DNA of 64,000 nt from Patiria pectinifera (Eukaryota > Echinodermata > Asteroidea > Valvatida > Asterinidae), in contig CM057149.1 of the NCBI GenBank assembly GCA_029964075.1, forward strand, positions 25,186,197 to 25,250,196, in the 5' to 3' direction. Made by a program: the position numbers and the translations under genes. Below are positions 23,170 to 34,809 of this stretch, one piece after another (the stretch's first letter is position 1; each line of letters starts with the position of its first letter). The notes under the pieces are model-generated. The model was not told where the DNA came from and searched no databases. It saw nothing but the letters and a program-made list of their open reading frames with translations.

Positions 23170-24610
23170 ACTTTTTAATCCAGGTGATTCTGGTTAAATT
23201 TTCGTAATTAAGAAGTACTTAAAAAAGTGTGCATTGATTAACATAAAGGAATTAACCTGCGATTGTCTTCACAAATTGTTCAAATGATGTTAATGTCGTT
23301 TTTCCACCTGTAGGATTTGCCCCTATTGTTTCGCTTACTCGGATCACTTTTCTTCACACGATTGGGATTGTGGTTTTGACAAAGTGGGAACAACGCGCCG
23401 AGTGCATGAATCAAAGCAACTGTCACTCTCCATAAAACAAAATTTGAAAAAAGAAAAAAATACGTTACAATGTACATGTGTATAAGAATGTAGAAAACAA
23501 AATATAAAAAAAATACAATATTGAATGCAAAAAACTCCGAGTGGATTAATATTTCGGTTCTATATACAGGGTGGGTAAAAACAAAAAAATGGCAGGACCT
23601 TGTACCACTTTCAAAGTCTAGGACATGAAAGGCCAGTCATTAAGCTTTCTTTTAGTACAAAGAAAATATAATACTAAAATGTAATATCAACTGTAAAATA
23701 TATATTTTTCCGGGTTATACTTATATCACTCAAATTCCATGGGAAGATACTTTATTCACGATTTCGAATTTACATCGATTTATATTTGGTCTCGTGTAAT
23801 TTCTGATCTTAACTTCCACTAATTCGTCTCGTTTAAAGACTGACATTGAATCGAAAAAAAAAAAATTCGATATATTTTTATCATTTATTTCAATAATTAT
23901 CTCTGTCATTCGATGTCGTTAGTTGCAAGCTGAAACGTTACGGTCAGATATAGTTCACATGTCTTTTACATTTTTTCAATGAATGATTAGATTTTGTTAA
24001 ACGATTTCATTTTTCATTCTTTATTCGGCTTTAAAAACAACAACAATCTAACCTAAATCTATGTGCAGATGATCATGGAATCCGGCGGAACACACATGGC
24101 TCATTTGCTTGGATTTTCTAGTTTCTTAAAATAAAGGGCAAATGGAGACAAATGGTATTCGTTTATGGGCTGATTTCTCCAAAAGGAACATCACGTAAGC
24201 ACATTAAACTACTTCAAAGCAAAATTAAGACCATATGCGTTACATGCATCCCAGATGGATGTTCTTTGTTGTTTCAATTCAGTAACAAGACAGCACAAAA
24301 GGTTAACGCCTATCCACACTATCCAAGACCATTGACAAGACCAAGACCGAAGCGCGAAAAGGAATAATTTTAAAAATTTGCATTTTCAATTCAACGCCAG
24401 TCTCTACATGTATTGAGACGAATTCCCCAAAAACAAGGGCGAATGTGAATGCTATAGATTTACCAGGATATAAATGTACTGGTGTAAATTCGAAATAAGA
24501 ATTACAAGTGGGGCCAAACGACGTCATTAAACGAAATGCAAGTATCGTTTCACGGAATTTGAAGTCGTGTAAAAGTGACCGTACCGAGGAAACATATTAT
24601 TATTGTACAA
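23170..24610. other. No gene supported
   Basis: AT-rich. A minus-strand stretch at about 23420-23350 could be read as an exon with donor GTAAGC, but its acceptor is poor and its phase does not fit the neighbouring receptor gene. Confidence 0.35.
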
Positions 24611-24616
24611 AAATAG

Positions 24617-25066
24617 ATATAAGGCAAGATAATGGCTTCATTGAAACATGCCTAAAAAATATTAGCCTCGTCCATTAGCAGAATGGCAAATGAAGATTTA
24701 GGTTAAAACTTTTACAAAAATCTGATTCAAAAATTGCAAGATATAAGGCAAGATAAGGGCTTCATTGAAATATGTCTAAAAATATCAGCCTCTTCCATGA
24801 GCACAATGGCAAATGTAGACTTAGGTTAAAACTTTTACAAAAATCTGATTCGAAAATTGGCAAGATTTAAGGCAAGATAATGGCTTCATTTAAATATGCC
24901 TTTAAAATATAAGCCTCTTCCAGTAGCAGAATGGCAAATGTAGAAAAAGGTTAAACCTTTACAAAAATCTGATTTAAAAATTGGCAAGATATAAGGCAAG
25001 ATAATGGCCTCATTTAAATATGCCTAAACAAATATCAGCCTCCTCCATTAGCAGAATGGAAAATGT
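24617..25066 (+). repeat. Tandem repeat, period 124 bp, about 3.6 copies
   Basis: AAGGCAAGAT recurs at 24621, 24745, 24869 and 24993, exactly 124 bases apart each time. Every unit carries ATGGCTTCATT..., TCAGCCTCTTCCATTAGCAG-like and TTTTACAAAAATCTGATT blocks. No coding potential. Confidence 0.9.
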
Positions 25067-25229
25067 ACAAATAAATTCCTTCGAAAGAAACTTCAATTAC
25101 GAGTGTTTGGAACAATCTGGATCATTTTAAGGGATAAATTATGTTAGTCCGACGGATTTCCCAATTTTTCTTTTTTATATTGCAATGTTTAGACGTACAA
25201 TTGGATGTTACGTAATAGTTAATCAAGCT

Positions 25230-25298
25230 TCACCGTACGTTGCGCCGTTGAGAATGGGGAAGTGACTTAGGAATCCAAACTCGTCTCCTTGGGTTCTC
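25230..25298 (-). CDS. IgSF receptor, candidate last exon (basic cytoplasmic tail)
   Basis: After the acceptor TTGGTATTGCAG a phase-0 exon encodes ENPRRRVWIPKSLPHS, then QRRNVR and TGA at 25232-25230. Phase 0 matches the donor of the transmembrane exon, giving ...IAVCK followed by ENPRRR, a positive stretch just inside the membrane. No ITIM or ITAM tyrosine motif is present. No canonical polyadenylation hexamer lies in the next several hundred bases, which weakens the case; an alternative tail exon left of here cannot be excluded. Confidence 0.45.
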   Translation of the reverse strand, partial: ENPRRRVWIPKSLPHSQRRNVR

Positions 25299-25430
25299 CT
25301 GCAATACCAAGGTTTGCGACCTTATTTACAAAATATCTCTAATGAGTTCGAATGCATGACGACACCTGACCGATGATGAAAAAAAAATATCTGAAATCCT
25401 TTCAATGTTTGAAATTGTTACTTCAATTGA

Positions 25431-25455
25431 CTCTCTCTCTCTCTCTCTCTCTCTT
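25431..25455 (+). repeat. (CT)n microsatellite
   Basis: Twelve CT units followed by TTTCAG. Confidence 0.85.
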
Positions 25456-25459
25456 TCAG

Positions 25460-27490
25460 ACGGGTTTAGACTGTCCCATGGTGTTTACATCCCGCCTTGA
25501 CCATTACATGTGTTTAAACTATAAGAATTACTTCTAAGTTACGACTGTGATAGTTTTCTCGATATCTTTCTACCTGTTTTCATACCTTTATTTTCTCCAG
25601 ACCTCTTCTCGTTCTTGCACCTAGTAGATAAAGAGAGAATTGCAATTTTCATTCAATGCGATCACTGATACTAGGCTATAGTGAGCTCTTTCCGTTATTC
25701 GATAGATCGTTATTTCCATCAAGGCTAAAATACCAACCTTGAAAGGAAAACAAATAATGTTTAAGCATGTCAAACAAAACTGCTAGCAAAGGCCTACACC
25801 ACAGCTGCTGCCGTTTTCCTCAACAAATGTTTTCAGGCCTTGGTAGTCGAGATTTTTCCTCATGTAAATTCAGACAAAACCATACAAATTACTGCAGGAC
25901 ATTCGTTGTCTTTTTAAAACCAATTGTTTTGTCATTTAAATCGAAGATACCGCGCATGCAGAATTATTTTTCGACGTGTTTAGAACGATCCCTGATTTTA
26001 CAACGACCACAGTGCTACCGAAAATAAGTGTGTCATTATTACTATATAAGCGCACTGTCACAATAAAACCACCCTTTTTGTGTATCTGTGACTAATAAAA
26101 GGTAGTGTGAATAATTCTGTCCTTTTGAACCCTTGTTTAAATATGCATGAGTGGATCAGAGCCCAAACCTAGCAAGCTGTGGTTGACTGATCAAGATAAC
26201 AATAAGGACACATTCCACACACAATAATTCTATGAGCGGAGCATCTTCAACGTACCCACACAATACACATCATTGGTATCTCAACTCTGGCGCGGGAGAT
26301 ACTTTGTATATTCATGAGTTTTGATTTGAATAAGAATGGGGATGGAGTCAAGTTTGTATGAGTGTGAGAAAATGAGATGGTATTGGTAACTGGTTGAAGG
26401 TTGCTGGAATTTGAAAGGAAAGTGAGGGAGTTGTCTCCATGATTCTTATCTGTGTGAACGCCATTATTCTGCTCTGCTGCAGCGATATTTTGATACTTTA
26501 GGTTTTGTCATAGACAACAGCGAAGAGTTTCTGCAAAGTATAATATTCGTGAAAAACGTGGATTCTAGTCTCTCTTCTGGAGATACCAGAACAAACCCCA
26601 GGCTCACAGGCGAGAGACTAAATATAGGGCCAAAATAGTTCTGCTGCCGGTTTCCTGAGGCTGATCCTATTTTTAAGGCCGCGGACCTACACATTTTGTC
26701 GTAAATTTAAGCCAAAAAAATCCTGCAGTTGTCTTTTCTGTCGTCACATAACACCATGATTTGCACTCATATCATGTTGTGATTTTTGTGGCAGATACCT
26801 CTCTCGTAGTGGTAACCATCAGGCCCTAAGATCTTTTCTTTCAATCACTCTGGCTTGTCGAATTGCAGCAGCTTATATATATAAAATCTTCAGAGTGCTT
26901 TTCAAACAAATATCTGCTTGATTGTGTTTGGGATATTATATTATCTACAGTAAGACCTACTGAATATAATAAAGTGTTGGCATACCTCTACTTTATTCGT
27001 TTTGTCCAGGCTTCCTCCTCGATATCTGAAATCACAATGAAAATATACGACAGAATGCACATGACATGACGTGTGAGAGTTTGAACAATTTAACATTCAA
27101 AACGACTTAGTGAAGTTAATGACTTTGAATTCTTTTGTAGTCTGCTTTATTTTTTCAACTTATTAATTTTTTTTGTTCAAGCAGATATAATTAGCAAGAC
27201 AGAGACAGGAGCATCATTGATTTAAAACAGTCAGACACCTTGTTTACTGCGAAAACTGAAAATGTGACATTTTTGTGATTAATGTTTGAAACCCAAGTTG
27301 TATGTACTTAAAACTTCGGACAATTGACTGACATTTAGTGCACATATCACGCTTCTGTGCATATTAAACACAATTTTCGCAAGGTGTTGGATATTGGCTA
27401 CAAATATTTACTTTTATTAATTGATTAATGGAGAGTGTTCATGAATTTAAAAGAACACAATTCTGTGTGATCGTGCGCAAGCCCCAATTT
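25460..27490. other. Probable last intron of the IgSF gene; nothing else seen
   Basis: AT-rich, with no further exon carrying a matching phase and consensus splice sites. Confidence 0.4.
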
Positions 27491-27492
27491 AC

Positions 27493-27704
27493 CTTGCACA
27501 CAGCAATAACCAAACCAACGATGGCAGCTAATGACAGGCACAAAGCAGCTGCAGTCGCAATAAAAGCATATCGATAGCCATCCGGAGTGTCAGTAGGCCC
27601 AATTACGTCATTTTGAGAGCCTTCTGGAGCGTCATTAACCTCAGTTGTAAAGTCCAACTTAGGCATCACCGTTACAGCTGTGTTAGATTGAAGTGATGTA
27701 GAAT
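27493..27704 (-). CDS. IgSF receptor, transmembrane exon
   Basis: The acceptor TATTTGCAG precedes 27704 and the donor AAG|GTAAAT follows 27493. The exon enters in phase 1 and leaves in phase 0, coding for residues 263-333. A Ser/Thr/Asp-rich juxtamembrane stalk (STSLQSNTAV...TPDGYR) leads to the helix AFIATAAALCLSLAAIVGLV, then IAVC and a basic residue. The helix is Ala/Leu/Val-rich and about 24 residues long, as in type I single-pass receptors. Confidence 0.8.
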
Positions 27705-27931
27705 CTGCAAATACGTATTTGTAATTCGTTAAACAAAAACACTATAGTATGAGGTATTCATTAATATTCATGGCTGCCTTTGTGTTTGATACAATTGAAT
27801 TGTAAAACAAGTCTTTCTCTGTAATAAAGGGGACTTTATGGAGACAATTTTAATTAAAACACCCGAAAGATCATTACTGCTATTGCTCCTGGAATTCTTG
27901 AACAAAGCTTACCATGTCAAATCAAGCCTGC

Positions 27932-28393
27932 CAGGGGCGGCGGAACCAGGGGGGGGGGGGGGCTGGGGGGACGTTTGCCCCCCAGTTTTCCCAAGTGCCC
28001 CTTTTGCGGCCATAAATGTGCCCCCTCGAACAGTAAAGTGCCCCCTCAAGATACAACAAAATGCCCTTAAAGTATCTTACGATTTCTTAGAAGTAACCAT
28101 ATCCCAATAATGGTATAGATATGTTTTTGATATAAACGAGGAATATGAAAATAAAGTCCCAAAACCCATACAATACGGCCTGAAAAGGGGCACATAATGC
28201 ATGTTTAGCATATAATCATTGGTTTTGAAGAGCGCCCCCTATGATGGTAGATGGTACCATCCCCCACTATTTGATTTAACGGAGGCCAAGTGTCCTGTGA
28301 AAAAAAAACTGTCGAAATTTCAGCACGGGTTTGCAAGTGCCCCTTTTTGGTGATCCCCCCCCCCCCAGTTTCAAACCCGTTCCGCCGCCGCTG
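27932..28393. mobile_element. 462-bp hAT-like MITE with a perfect 8-bp target duplication
   Basis: The ends are CAGGGGCGGCGGAACCAG and the inverted CAGCGGCGGCGGAACGGG. AAGCCTGC flanks both sides (27924-27931 and 28394-28401). Terminal CAG and 8-bp duplications are typical of hAT elements. It lies in the intron between the transmembrane and Ig-C exons of the IgSF gene. No transposase. Confidence 0.85.
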
Positions 28394-29229
28394 AAGCCTG
28401 CCATCCGTTATGCAGCATAGGAAAGGGAAGCAAAATAATTTTTGAACAATTAAAAAGATTCACAGCGCTACCATTCGTTTCAATGTGTTTTAGAAAGACA
28501 TCACACACAAAAAACAATTTTAACCAAACACATTGATAAATAGAACAATCGAAATCTGAAACAAGGACTGTGTACCACGACAGCTTCTTCGATGAATATT
28601 ATTTCAAATCGCATATTGTAGGCACAATATTTAAAAGATTAAAAAACATTGAAAGTTTAGGAAAAATAAGAACGAATACATAGTACTTATGGAAGAAAAG
28701 TAGGTATTTTAGGTACGGAAATATTAGGAAAATGTATTTCTTTGTTTGAAAACAAAGTCATTTTTCATCATCTGTGGAGCAGATAATATTAGATACTGGT
28801 ATAAAAGGCTACAAAGTTCCATGAGTCGAGGCGTGCAAAGCAGGGATAGATGTTCTACCAAGCTAATTTGTAGAATTAATCGAAAGCAATATATTCCATG
28901 CGCACGTGGTGTTAGCGATGTAGGGAGATGTGGTGACAGTCCCTAACACGTGGCTACCATAACAGGCCCATATTTGACCTGATACTTTTCAGGGGAAAAA
29001 TTAAAACTTTTCTGCGTGAAAATGACTCTTTGCGAAGGTTCCCAAAATGTCCCGGAGCGTGATATAATCCAGTGCATTGCAGTGTCATTTTAACCCAGAA
29101 AAGTATCGTTTTTGACCTGTAAAGCATAAGGTAGAATATTATCTTGATTTCGGTACTATCTGACCCATGACTTTTGAGAGTGTTCGTACCTAGTGCTACT
29201 CTACAAAGCAAATAAATATCCAGGCTCAC

Positions 29230-29391
29230 GTGATGTTTGTAGGGTATAGAAGGCCGTCACCGTCACGTGGCTACCATTCCTGGCGCCCAGAGCCTCCCCG
29301 TATGCTTGACATCTGTACATGTACTTGTCCACATTACTCGCTACAATTGGGATTGATGCTGACGTGGTGAAGGTGTTCACCGAAAACTTAG
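29230..29391 (-). CDS. IgSF receptor, second half of Ig-C domain
   Basis: The acceptor GGTGTGTTTAG precedes 29391 and the donor CAC|GTGAGC follows 29230; the exon is phase 1 at both ends (residues 209-262). It encodes KFSVNTFTTSASIPIVAS and NVDKYMYRCQAYGEAL. The Y-x-Y-R-C motif supplies the F-strand cysteine (C236) that pairs with C175 of the preceding exon. Splitting one Ig domain across two exons with a 4-kb intron is common in IgSF C-type domains. Confidence 0.8.
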
Positions 29392-29468
29392 CTAAACACA
29401 CCACAAAAAGCAGAATTATTATTGTAGTGGAAAGAGCAGCAACTTATGGCTAGTGGCCAATTTAATTT

Positions 29469-29850
29469 GGGGCCGTATCATAAGTCCGACGCCTCATAAG
29501 TCCGACGCCTCATAAGTCCGACGCCTCATAATTCCGACGCCTCATAAGTCCGACGCCTCATAAGTCCGACGCCTCATAAGTCCGACGCCTCATAAGTCCG
29601 ACGCCTCATAAGTCCGACGCCTCATAAGTCCGACGCCTCATAAGTCCGACGCCTCATAAGTCCGACGCCTCATAAGTCCGACGTTGGAAAAAAGAAGCGT
29701 ACGAGCCGTCGGACCTACGAGGCGTCGGAGCTATGAGGCGTTGGAGCTATGATGTGTCGGACTTATGGGCCTTTATTTGGTTGGGGACACGATTTTTTCG
29801 GACTTATGAGGCGTCGGGCCTAAGAGGCGTGAGACTTATGAGCGGATCCT
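29469..29850. mobile_element. Foldback element of 16-bp repeats, like sea urchin TU elements
   Basis: The left arm is an array of the 16-mer CATAAGTCCGACGCCT (29479-29683). The right arm (about 29700-29845) contains degenerate copies in inverted orientation (GGCGTCGGAGCTATGAGGCG, ACTTATGAGGCGTCGGGCC). The whole is flanked by TTTAATTT (29461-29468) and GTTAATTT (29851-29858), a near-perfect 8-bp duplication. TU elements of Strongylocentrotus are described as foldback transposons whose outer inverted-repeat domains are tandem arrays of about 15 bp with 8-bp duplications, a close structural match. No ORF. It lies in the same intron as the hAT-like MITE's neighbouring intron, between the two Ig-C exons. 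Confidence 0.75.
29479..29683 (+). repeat. 16-bp tandem array, 12 full units plus a partial
   Basis: Unit CATAAGTCCGACGCCT. Twelve complete copies are nearly identical; one has CATAATTCC in place of CATAAGTCC. Such uniformity suggests recent expansion or gene conversion. Confidence 0.95.
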
Positions 29851-30868
29851 GTTAATTTCTATTGTATTTTATACAATACCTAAATAGATCCTTGTCATTT
29901 TATTGGTGGGATTTAGTCACATGGGATTGAATCATTTGACAATTTCATTGACAAAATGTTGCTGCATGATGTACGTCGAACATCATGTAATTAGGTTTCA
30001 TTTATCGTGCATTTTGGTTCCATTCTTTTTACTCCATTGCACGCGCGCCTCGTTATCGATCGAGGAGCATGAATTTTGCTTATTGCAATGATATTGCAGC
30101 GTTACGCGTTGATCGTACACGACAAACCGTACTGACGCAATGTCGATCGCAATTGTTGACACGAACCCTGACACCTACAAGAGTAGGTTTATGATTTGCT
30201 GAAGAAAGCCATGGAATAAAGGCAAAACAAATGTAAGCCTGTGTACGTTTTTCATAAAGTATCAAATGACAAGAATCGATTGAGGCAAAATCGATATGAA
30301 AATGGTGGATTTTTTTGTATTGTGCAATGGAAGGAATATTTCCATTCGGTGAAAGATAACTCGGCTATATACTTCGATAACTCAGTTAAACAGTCAACCT
30401 TTACCTCATGAAAATATTCCTTCCATTGCACTCATAAACATTCATTATTTGTATACCTTTTCATGAATTGGGTTGAATGTGCGAGACTCTGCGCGTGACC
30501 ATTAGGTGCGTGCGCAGGCTGGGCGGAGCTTGACGTCCAGTAGAGCTGCTGTGTGCATGGCATTGGTTGGCCAAGCGCTTAGCCAAGTACACGTAAGTTC
30601 GTTCACAATTATGTATGCCTTATTAGCCAGACACCAGGTGCATGATAATTGATATGCGTGAGTTAACTTGTGGCAGCGAGCAGACAAGAAACTAGGTTGA
30701 TTACTTGTGCTCTTCGTTTATGCAATGTCAGTGAATGCGCGGTTTGTACAAAGTTGGCGAATAGCGATTACAAAGCTGTACAATTGTACATTGCTTATGC
30801 TGTCGAACATTGCTGATGCTGGCATCGTTATTTATCGCTGATGCTATTGCTCATTGCTGCTGCAAGTA

Positions 30869-31121
30869 CCGTACTTTTCGGAATATAAGCCGCGGCTTAT
30901 ACGTTGAATTTGCCTATGAAAATGTTTACTGCGGCTTATACACAAGGCAGCTTATAAACCGAGCCTTGAAGAATAAAAATGAGATCCAAATTTGTATTTA
31001 ATGTACCGGTACATGTATAAGAAAAGGTCTGTTGCTGAAATGAATGATTAATTATGAAAGTCATTAACAAACCGACAGCACGTCCCACGAAAATACACCG
31101 AGCGGAAAAAAAAAAGTACGG
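30869..31121. mobile_element. Possible 253-bp MITE with CCGTACTTTT ends
   Basis: Left end CCGTACTTTTCGGAATATAA, right end AAAAAAAGTACGG (inverted CCGTACTTTTTTT). ATAAGCCGCGGCTTATA and GCGGCTTATACA lie inside the left half. No target duplication could be recognised. Confidence 0.45.
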
Positions 31122-31129
31122 CAGACTGG

Positions 31130-33430
31130 CCGAATGGTGAGTGAAAGCTGTCTTCGACAACCGGCTCTATGTGATCGATACTGATTCATGCACATGCTGC
31201 ATGCATTCCCCATGGACCACACCATTTGTGGTAATAAAGGGGTGTACTTTCTTGGGAACAATAATTACCAATATTTTAGCTGTTAAAAATATATATATAT
31301 ATATACTTTTTTATGGAGTTCAAAACATTTCAGTCGTTCAACGTCACAATATATTTTTTGGGTTGGATCAAAGTAAGGTTATGTCAAGGTCAAAGCTTTG
31401 AACCTTCAGGCCAAGGCCAAGGCTTTAACCACGCCAAGGCCCTATACACAAATTTCAAATTGGAATTAAAACTGAGGCTCCCGGTGCTAAGCCACTGTAT
31501 GACACTAAATACTTTTTTAATCCTCTCAACAAAAGACAGCTCAGAGGTATTCGGTCTCAGTGCCAATTTGAAATTCATCAATACAAAACTAAGACACTAG
31601 AAAAGACAATATATGAGGAATAAATAATGGGCTAAAGTAATTGCTAATATAAGTCAATGGAACTAGGCTAAAATGATGGGAAATTGAATAAAAGAATGGG
31701 CACTGGCAAACCTGCTCTCTCTGCAGCGTAATTTATAAAGAAATATATTAATTAATACGTGACTCGCTAGCAGGGTTCAATTTCAATAGTTTTGTTCAAA
31801 TGAGTTGAAAAACATGCCCTACTAAGACATACTTCATTGGTGTGTCAACTTTGATTGCTTTAAAAAAATAATCCAGCTAGGTCACTTTCTTTTATATTCA
31901 CCCTTTACATACAGTGAGTCAACCTTTGTGATAAATAGAGAAGGTCGTCTACACAGTATGTCGTCGAGACAATACATTATTATTATTATTATTATTTATT
32001 TAACCTCAACAAAGAATTACAAACAGTGATACAAAACCAAACAAAAATTACACAAAAGTGGATGAAAACGCACAAAAAAGGAACGTATGAACATGTAATT
32101 TAAAATTTAAAATAATATCATGAAGTTGAGGACATGCACTTTAAATGACAGCTAGGCTCCCCATGAAAGAGTAGTGGAATCACAAATGACTCACGTGGTG
32201 ACAATTTTCACACTGAACATCCTCAATGATGCAACAAATAAAACTTGTCCAAAATGACAGATTTTGATCACAGTTGATACGAGATAACTATAGCCGACAT
32301 GTTCAATGAAAAAGTGTTTCAATATGATTATGACAAAATGCTATATTAAAGCGGATAAAGCACATACAAACATGAAAATATGGAAAAAGGACAATTCCGC
32401 CAGAGTGAGATCAACCCTTGCCGGAGAGAAGCGGATTGACACGTACGTCAAGGCGAAATACGTATTACAAGTCTGGGCCTATACACTCGGCGTATTACAA
32501 CGGTTCACAAGATTACGAAATTATATATGTGAAAACTTAGTTATAATAACCAAGATTATAGATTCGGATTTTTTTCAAAAACTTAACGTCAATTGACTTT
32601 GCACAGCTAAGGTCTTTAATATGCGAGCAAATTCGTTGATGAATTATGCAACTGACAACACCGCGTCTTGACCTCAAGATTCTGACCATTCAGCGGGAGC
32701 CTTATATCTGGTCTTACCCTTGATGTATTACAAAAACACGTCAGCTACATTGATTAATCAACAGCTTATCAACATTTCTGATCGAAATGACGTCATTTTT
32801 TTATTTTTAAGTGACTCCGATTGAATTTGCATTGCTCAGATAATATCAGACCTTGCAATTCGGATACGGGGAGGGCTGCATCCGACAACGGGTGATACTC
32901 AGACTAGGGATGACCCGCCACCTTATTTTTTCTCTCGCTGAGATAAAAGCAAATTGCATGAACTTGCTAAGCATGATGGATACGACTGTGCTTGTATAAG
33001 CCGACCTACAGACTTGCTTTGCAGCGCTGTCACAAGTGTCGTATTATGCTCATCTCGTCCGAATTACCTGTGGAAATAAGTGTATTAGAATCCTTCTTCC
33101 CTTTAATTGAACAACTCCGAAAAATCGAGCCCTGGCCTTTGAATCATTCTTTCGTATGTAGTCAAATTCGATTTTTAAATCTACGATGATTTTTCCTGCA
33201 TTTTAAGGCAATTCAATAATAAATTTGGAAACTTCAGCATTCCACAACATCAGTCAGTGGCTGAACCGGCGGAGGTTTCCAACCCCCTACCCTTCTAGGT
33301 CCACTCCTGAAAAAACTACCCCATGCAAAGTAAAAGTTCCTATTCAAAGACATGCTACAAGAATTTACAGCCTGCTCATGTATTACAATCACAATGTCAC
33401 GGGGGTGATACACCCTCAGATTCAGTAAAT
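31130..33430. other. IgSF intron; microsatellites only
   Basis: Holds an (AT)n run at about 31290 and an (ATT)n run at 31977-32000. A 95-codon plus-strand frame at 32306 has no recognisable similarity or splice context. Confidence 0.4.
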
Positions 33431-33436
33431 ACATAC

Positions 33437-33646
33437 TCAGTTGTACGGTGAACCTATCGCTGATGAGCTGTGTGCCGCCATCATTATACTCAAGCAGCCA
33501 TCTGAGAGCCACGGCAGGCTTGGTATCCCGTACGATGCAGGTCAAGTTTGGTTTTTTGATGTCGTTCGACAACTCCACCTCGCATTCGGATTCCGAGACA
33601 CGTTGAGTGCATTGAGTAACATCGGGAAACGGCTCCTCAGGAGCTA
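33437..33646 (-). CDS. IgSF receptor, first half of Ig-C domain
   Basis: The acceptor TTTGTTCATATAG precedes 33646 and the donor CTGA|GTATGT follows 33437; phase 1 at both ends (residues 139-208). It joins the Ig-V exon as ...RVK-V-APEEPFPDV. NLTCIV (C175) supplies the B-strand cysteine and VALRW (W188) the core tryptophan. An extra pair, C151 and C160, lies before the B strand. The VAPEEP linker and the C-x8-C pair recall multi-copy echinoderm IgSF proteins. Confidence 0.8.
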
Positions 33647-34445
33647 CTATATGAACAAAATACCATGGACAAGCATTAGGATTAGAGGCTTTTAATTGTC
33701 ACCGGAATCTTTTTACAAGATGACAACTAATGACATTGCTACATTATTCAAGTATAGATTCATCACTCAACAGCTACATATGTTAATTCTGTGGAATGCG
33801 TTTTACAGTTTTCATTGATATAAATTCCTAATTCTTTGGGGAAAAAATAGAAAATATAAGAACAAAGCATTCAGACGACCTTTGCTTCTTTTTCGGAATT
33901 TTTTGGTGTCAAAACACTTTTAAAATATTAAAACGAGGACAATATATTGATAGGTGTATAAGAGCTGTCAGATCAAAATGACACTAATTGAACATAGACT
34001 GAATTGAAATTGATCAAAACGAAATATTGAGCAAAGCACAGGCATGTCTTTGGGGTTCTCATTATTATTTTCCATCCTTATTTCTATTTTTCAAACTTTG
34101 ACTTTTAAAACCGAACTTCGCTTTAGTCTAATAGTTGATCATTTCCAAAACTTTTTCCATCCGTCATACGAACCGCAACGTTGCTTTGTCCAGGAAATCA
34201 AGTTTCTTTCATTCACTTTTGCCCTGGACACAGCTAATAGACAACAACAGGACAAGAGAGAGTATTTTAAGAAGAGTAAAAAGAAGGATAAATTGTCCAA
34301 AAAAATAAAGTATAGATTGCATTTTCCTCTTGAACAGGACGAATCAGAGATTGGAACAGAGGGAAACAAGCACCAGGAAAGGAATAGCAAAGAAATACAG
34401 CACGTGGACCCCAAAAAACGTATTTACTGATCGTCAACCCCTCAC

Positions 34446-34808
34446 CTTTGACTCGCATAGCCATGTGCCCATCAACCATCGCTCTTAACCTCGGTTTGAC
34501 TCTACAGTAGTAGGTCCCTTCATCTGAGTCGGTGACGTTCTCAATAACCAGAGAGAAGTTTCCATTGATGTTATACACGCCCTCCGGGATGCCGTTTTGT
34601 GGAGCGACGTTCCCTAGGAAGTAGGATATCAAGATGTTTTCATCTCGTACTCTGGGGAAGTACCAGTACATGGCGTCGATCTGATCCAGCGGGATTCGTC
34701 CGGATGCGACGGGAGGGCAGGACAAGATGCCAGGGTTGCCTCGCTCAAGGAAGATAGTTCCATCCTCGATGTTATTTGCTTGGATGCGAGTAACCATCAC
34801 AGAAACAA
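34446..34808 (-). CDS. IgSF receptor, Ig-V domain exon
   Basis: The acceptor CTCATTGTAG precedes 34808 and the donor AAAG|GTGAGG follows 34446; phase 1 at both ends (residues 18-138). It completes the signal peptide (VVSVMVTRIQA) and then encodes one V-type Ig domain: B-strand cysteine C48 (GILSCP), core YWYF (W66), C'-C'' strand ISYFLGN, and D-SDEGTYYC with F-strand cysteine C119 and the conserved D-x-G-x-Y-x-C. Two N-glycosylation sequons (NFS, NVT) precede the F strand. Cysteine spacing of 71 residues fits a V-set domain. Confidence 0.85.
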
Positions 34809-34809
34809 C

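Noticed and set aside
23350-23430. Candidate cytoplasmic exon on the minus strand with donor GTAAGC
   Set aside because: The acceptor is weak and its phase does not fit the phase-0 donor of the transmembrane exon.
29479-29683. CRISPR-like array of 16-bp repeats
   Set aside because: There are no unique spacers; units abut directly and inverted copies follow. This is a eukaryotic foldback element.
32306-32596. 95-codon plus-strand frame
   Set aside because: Lies in an intron of the IgSF gene with no similarity or splice context.
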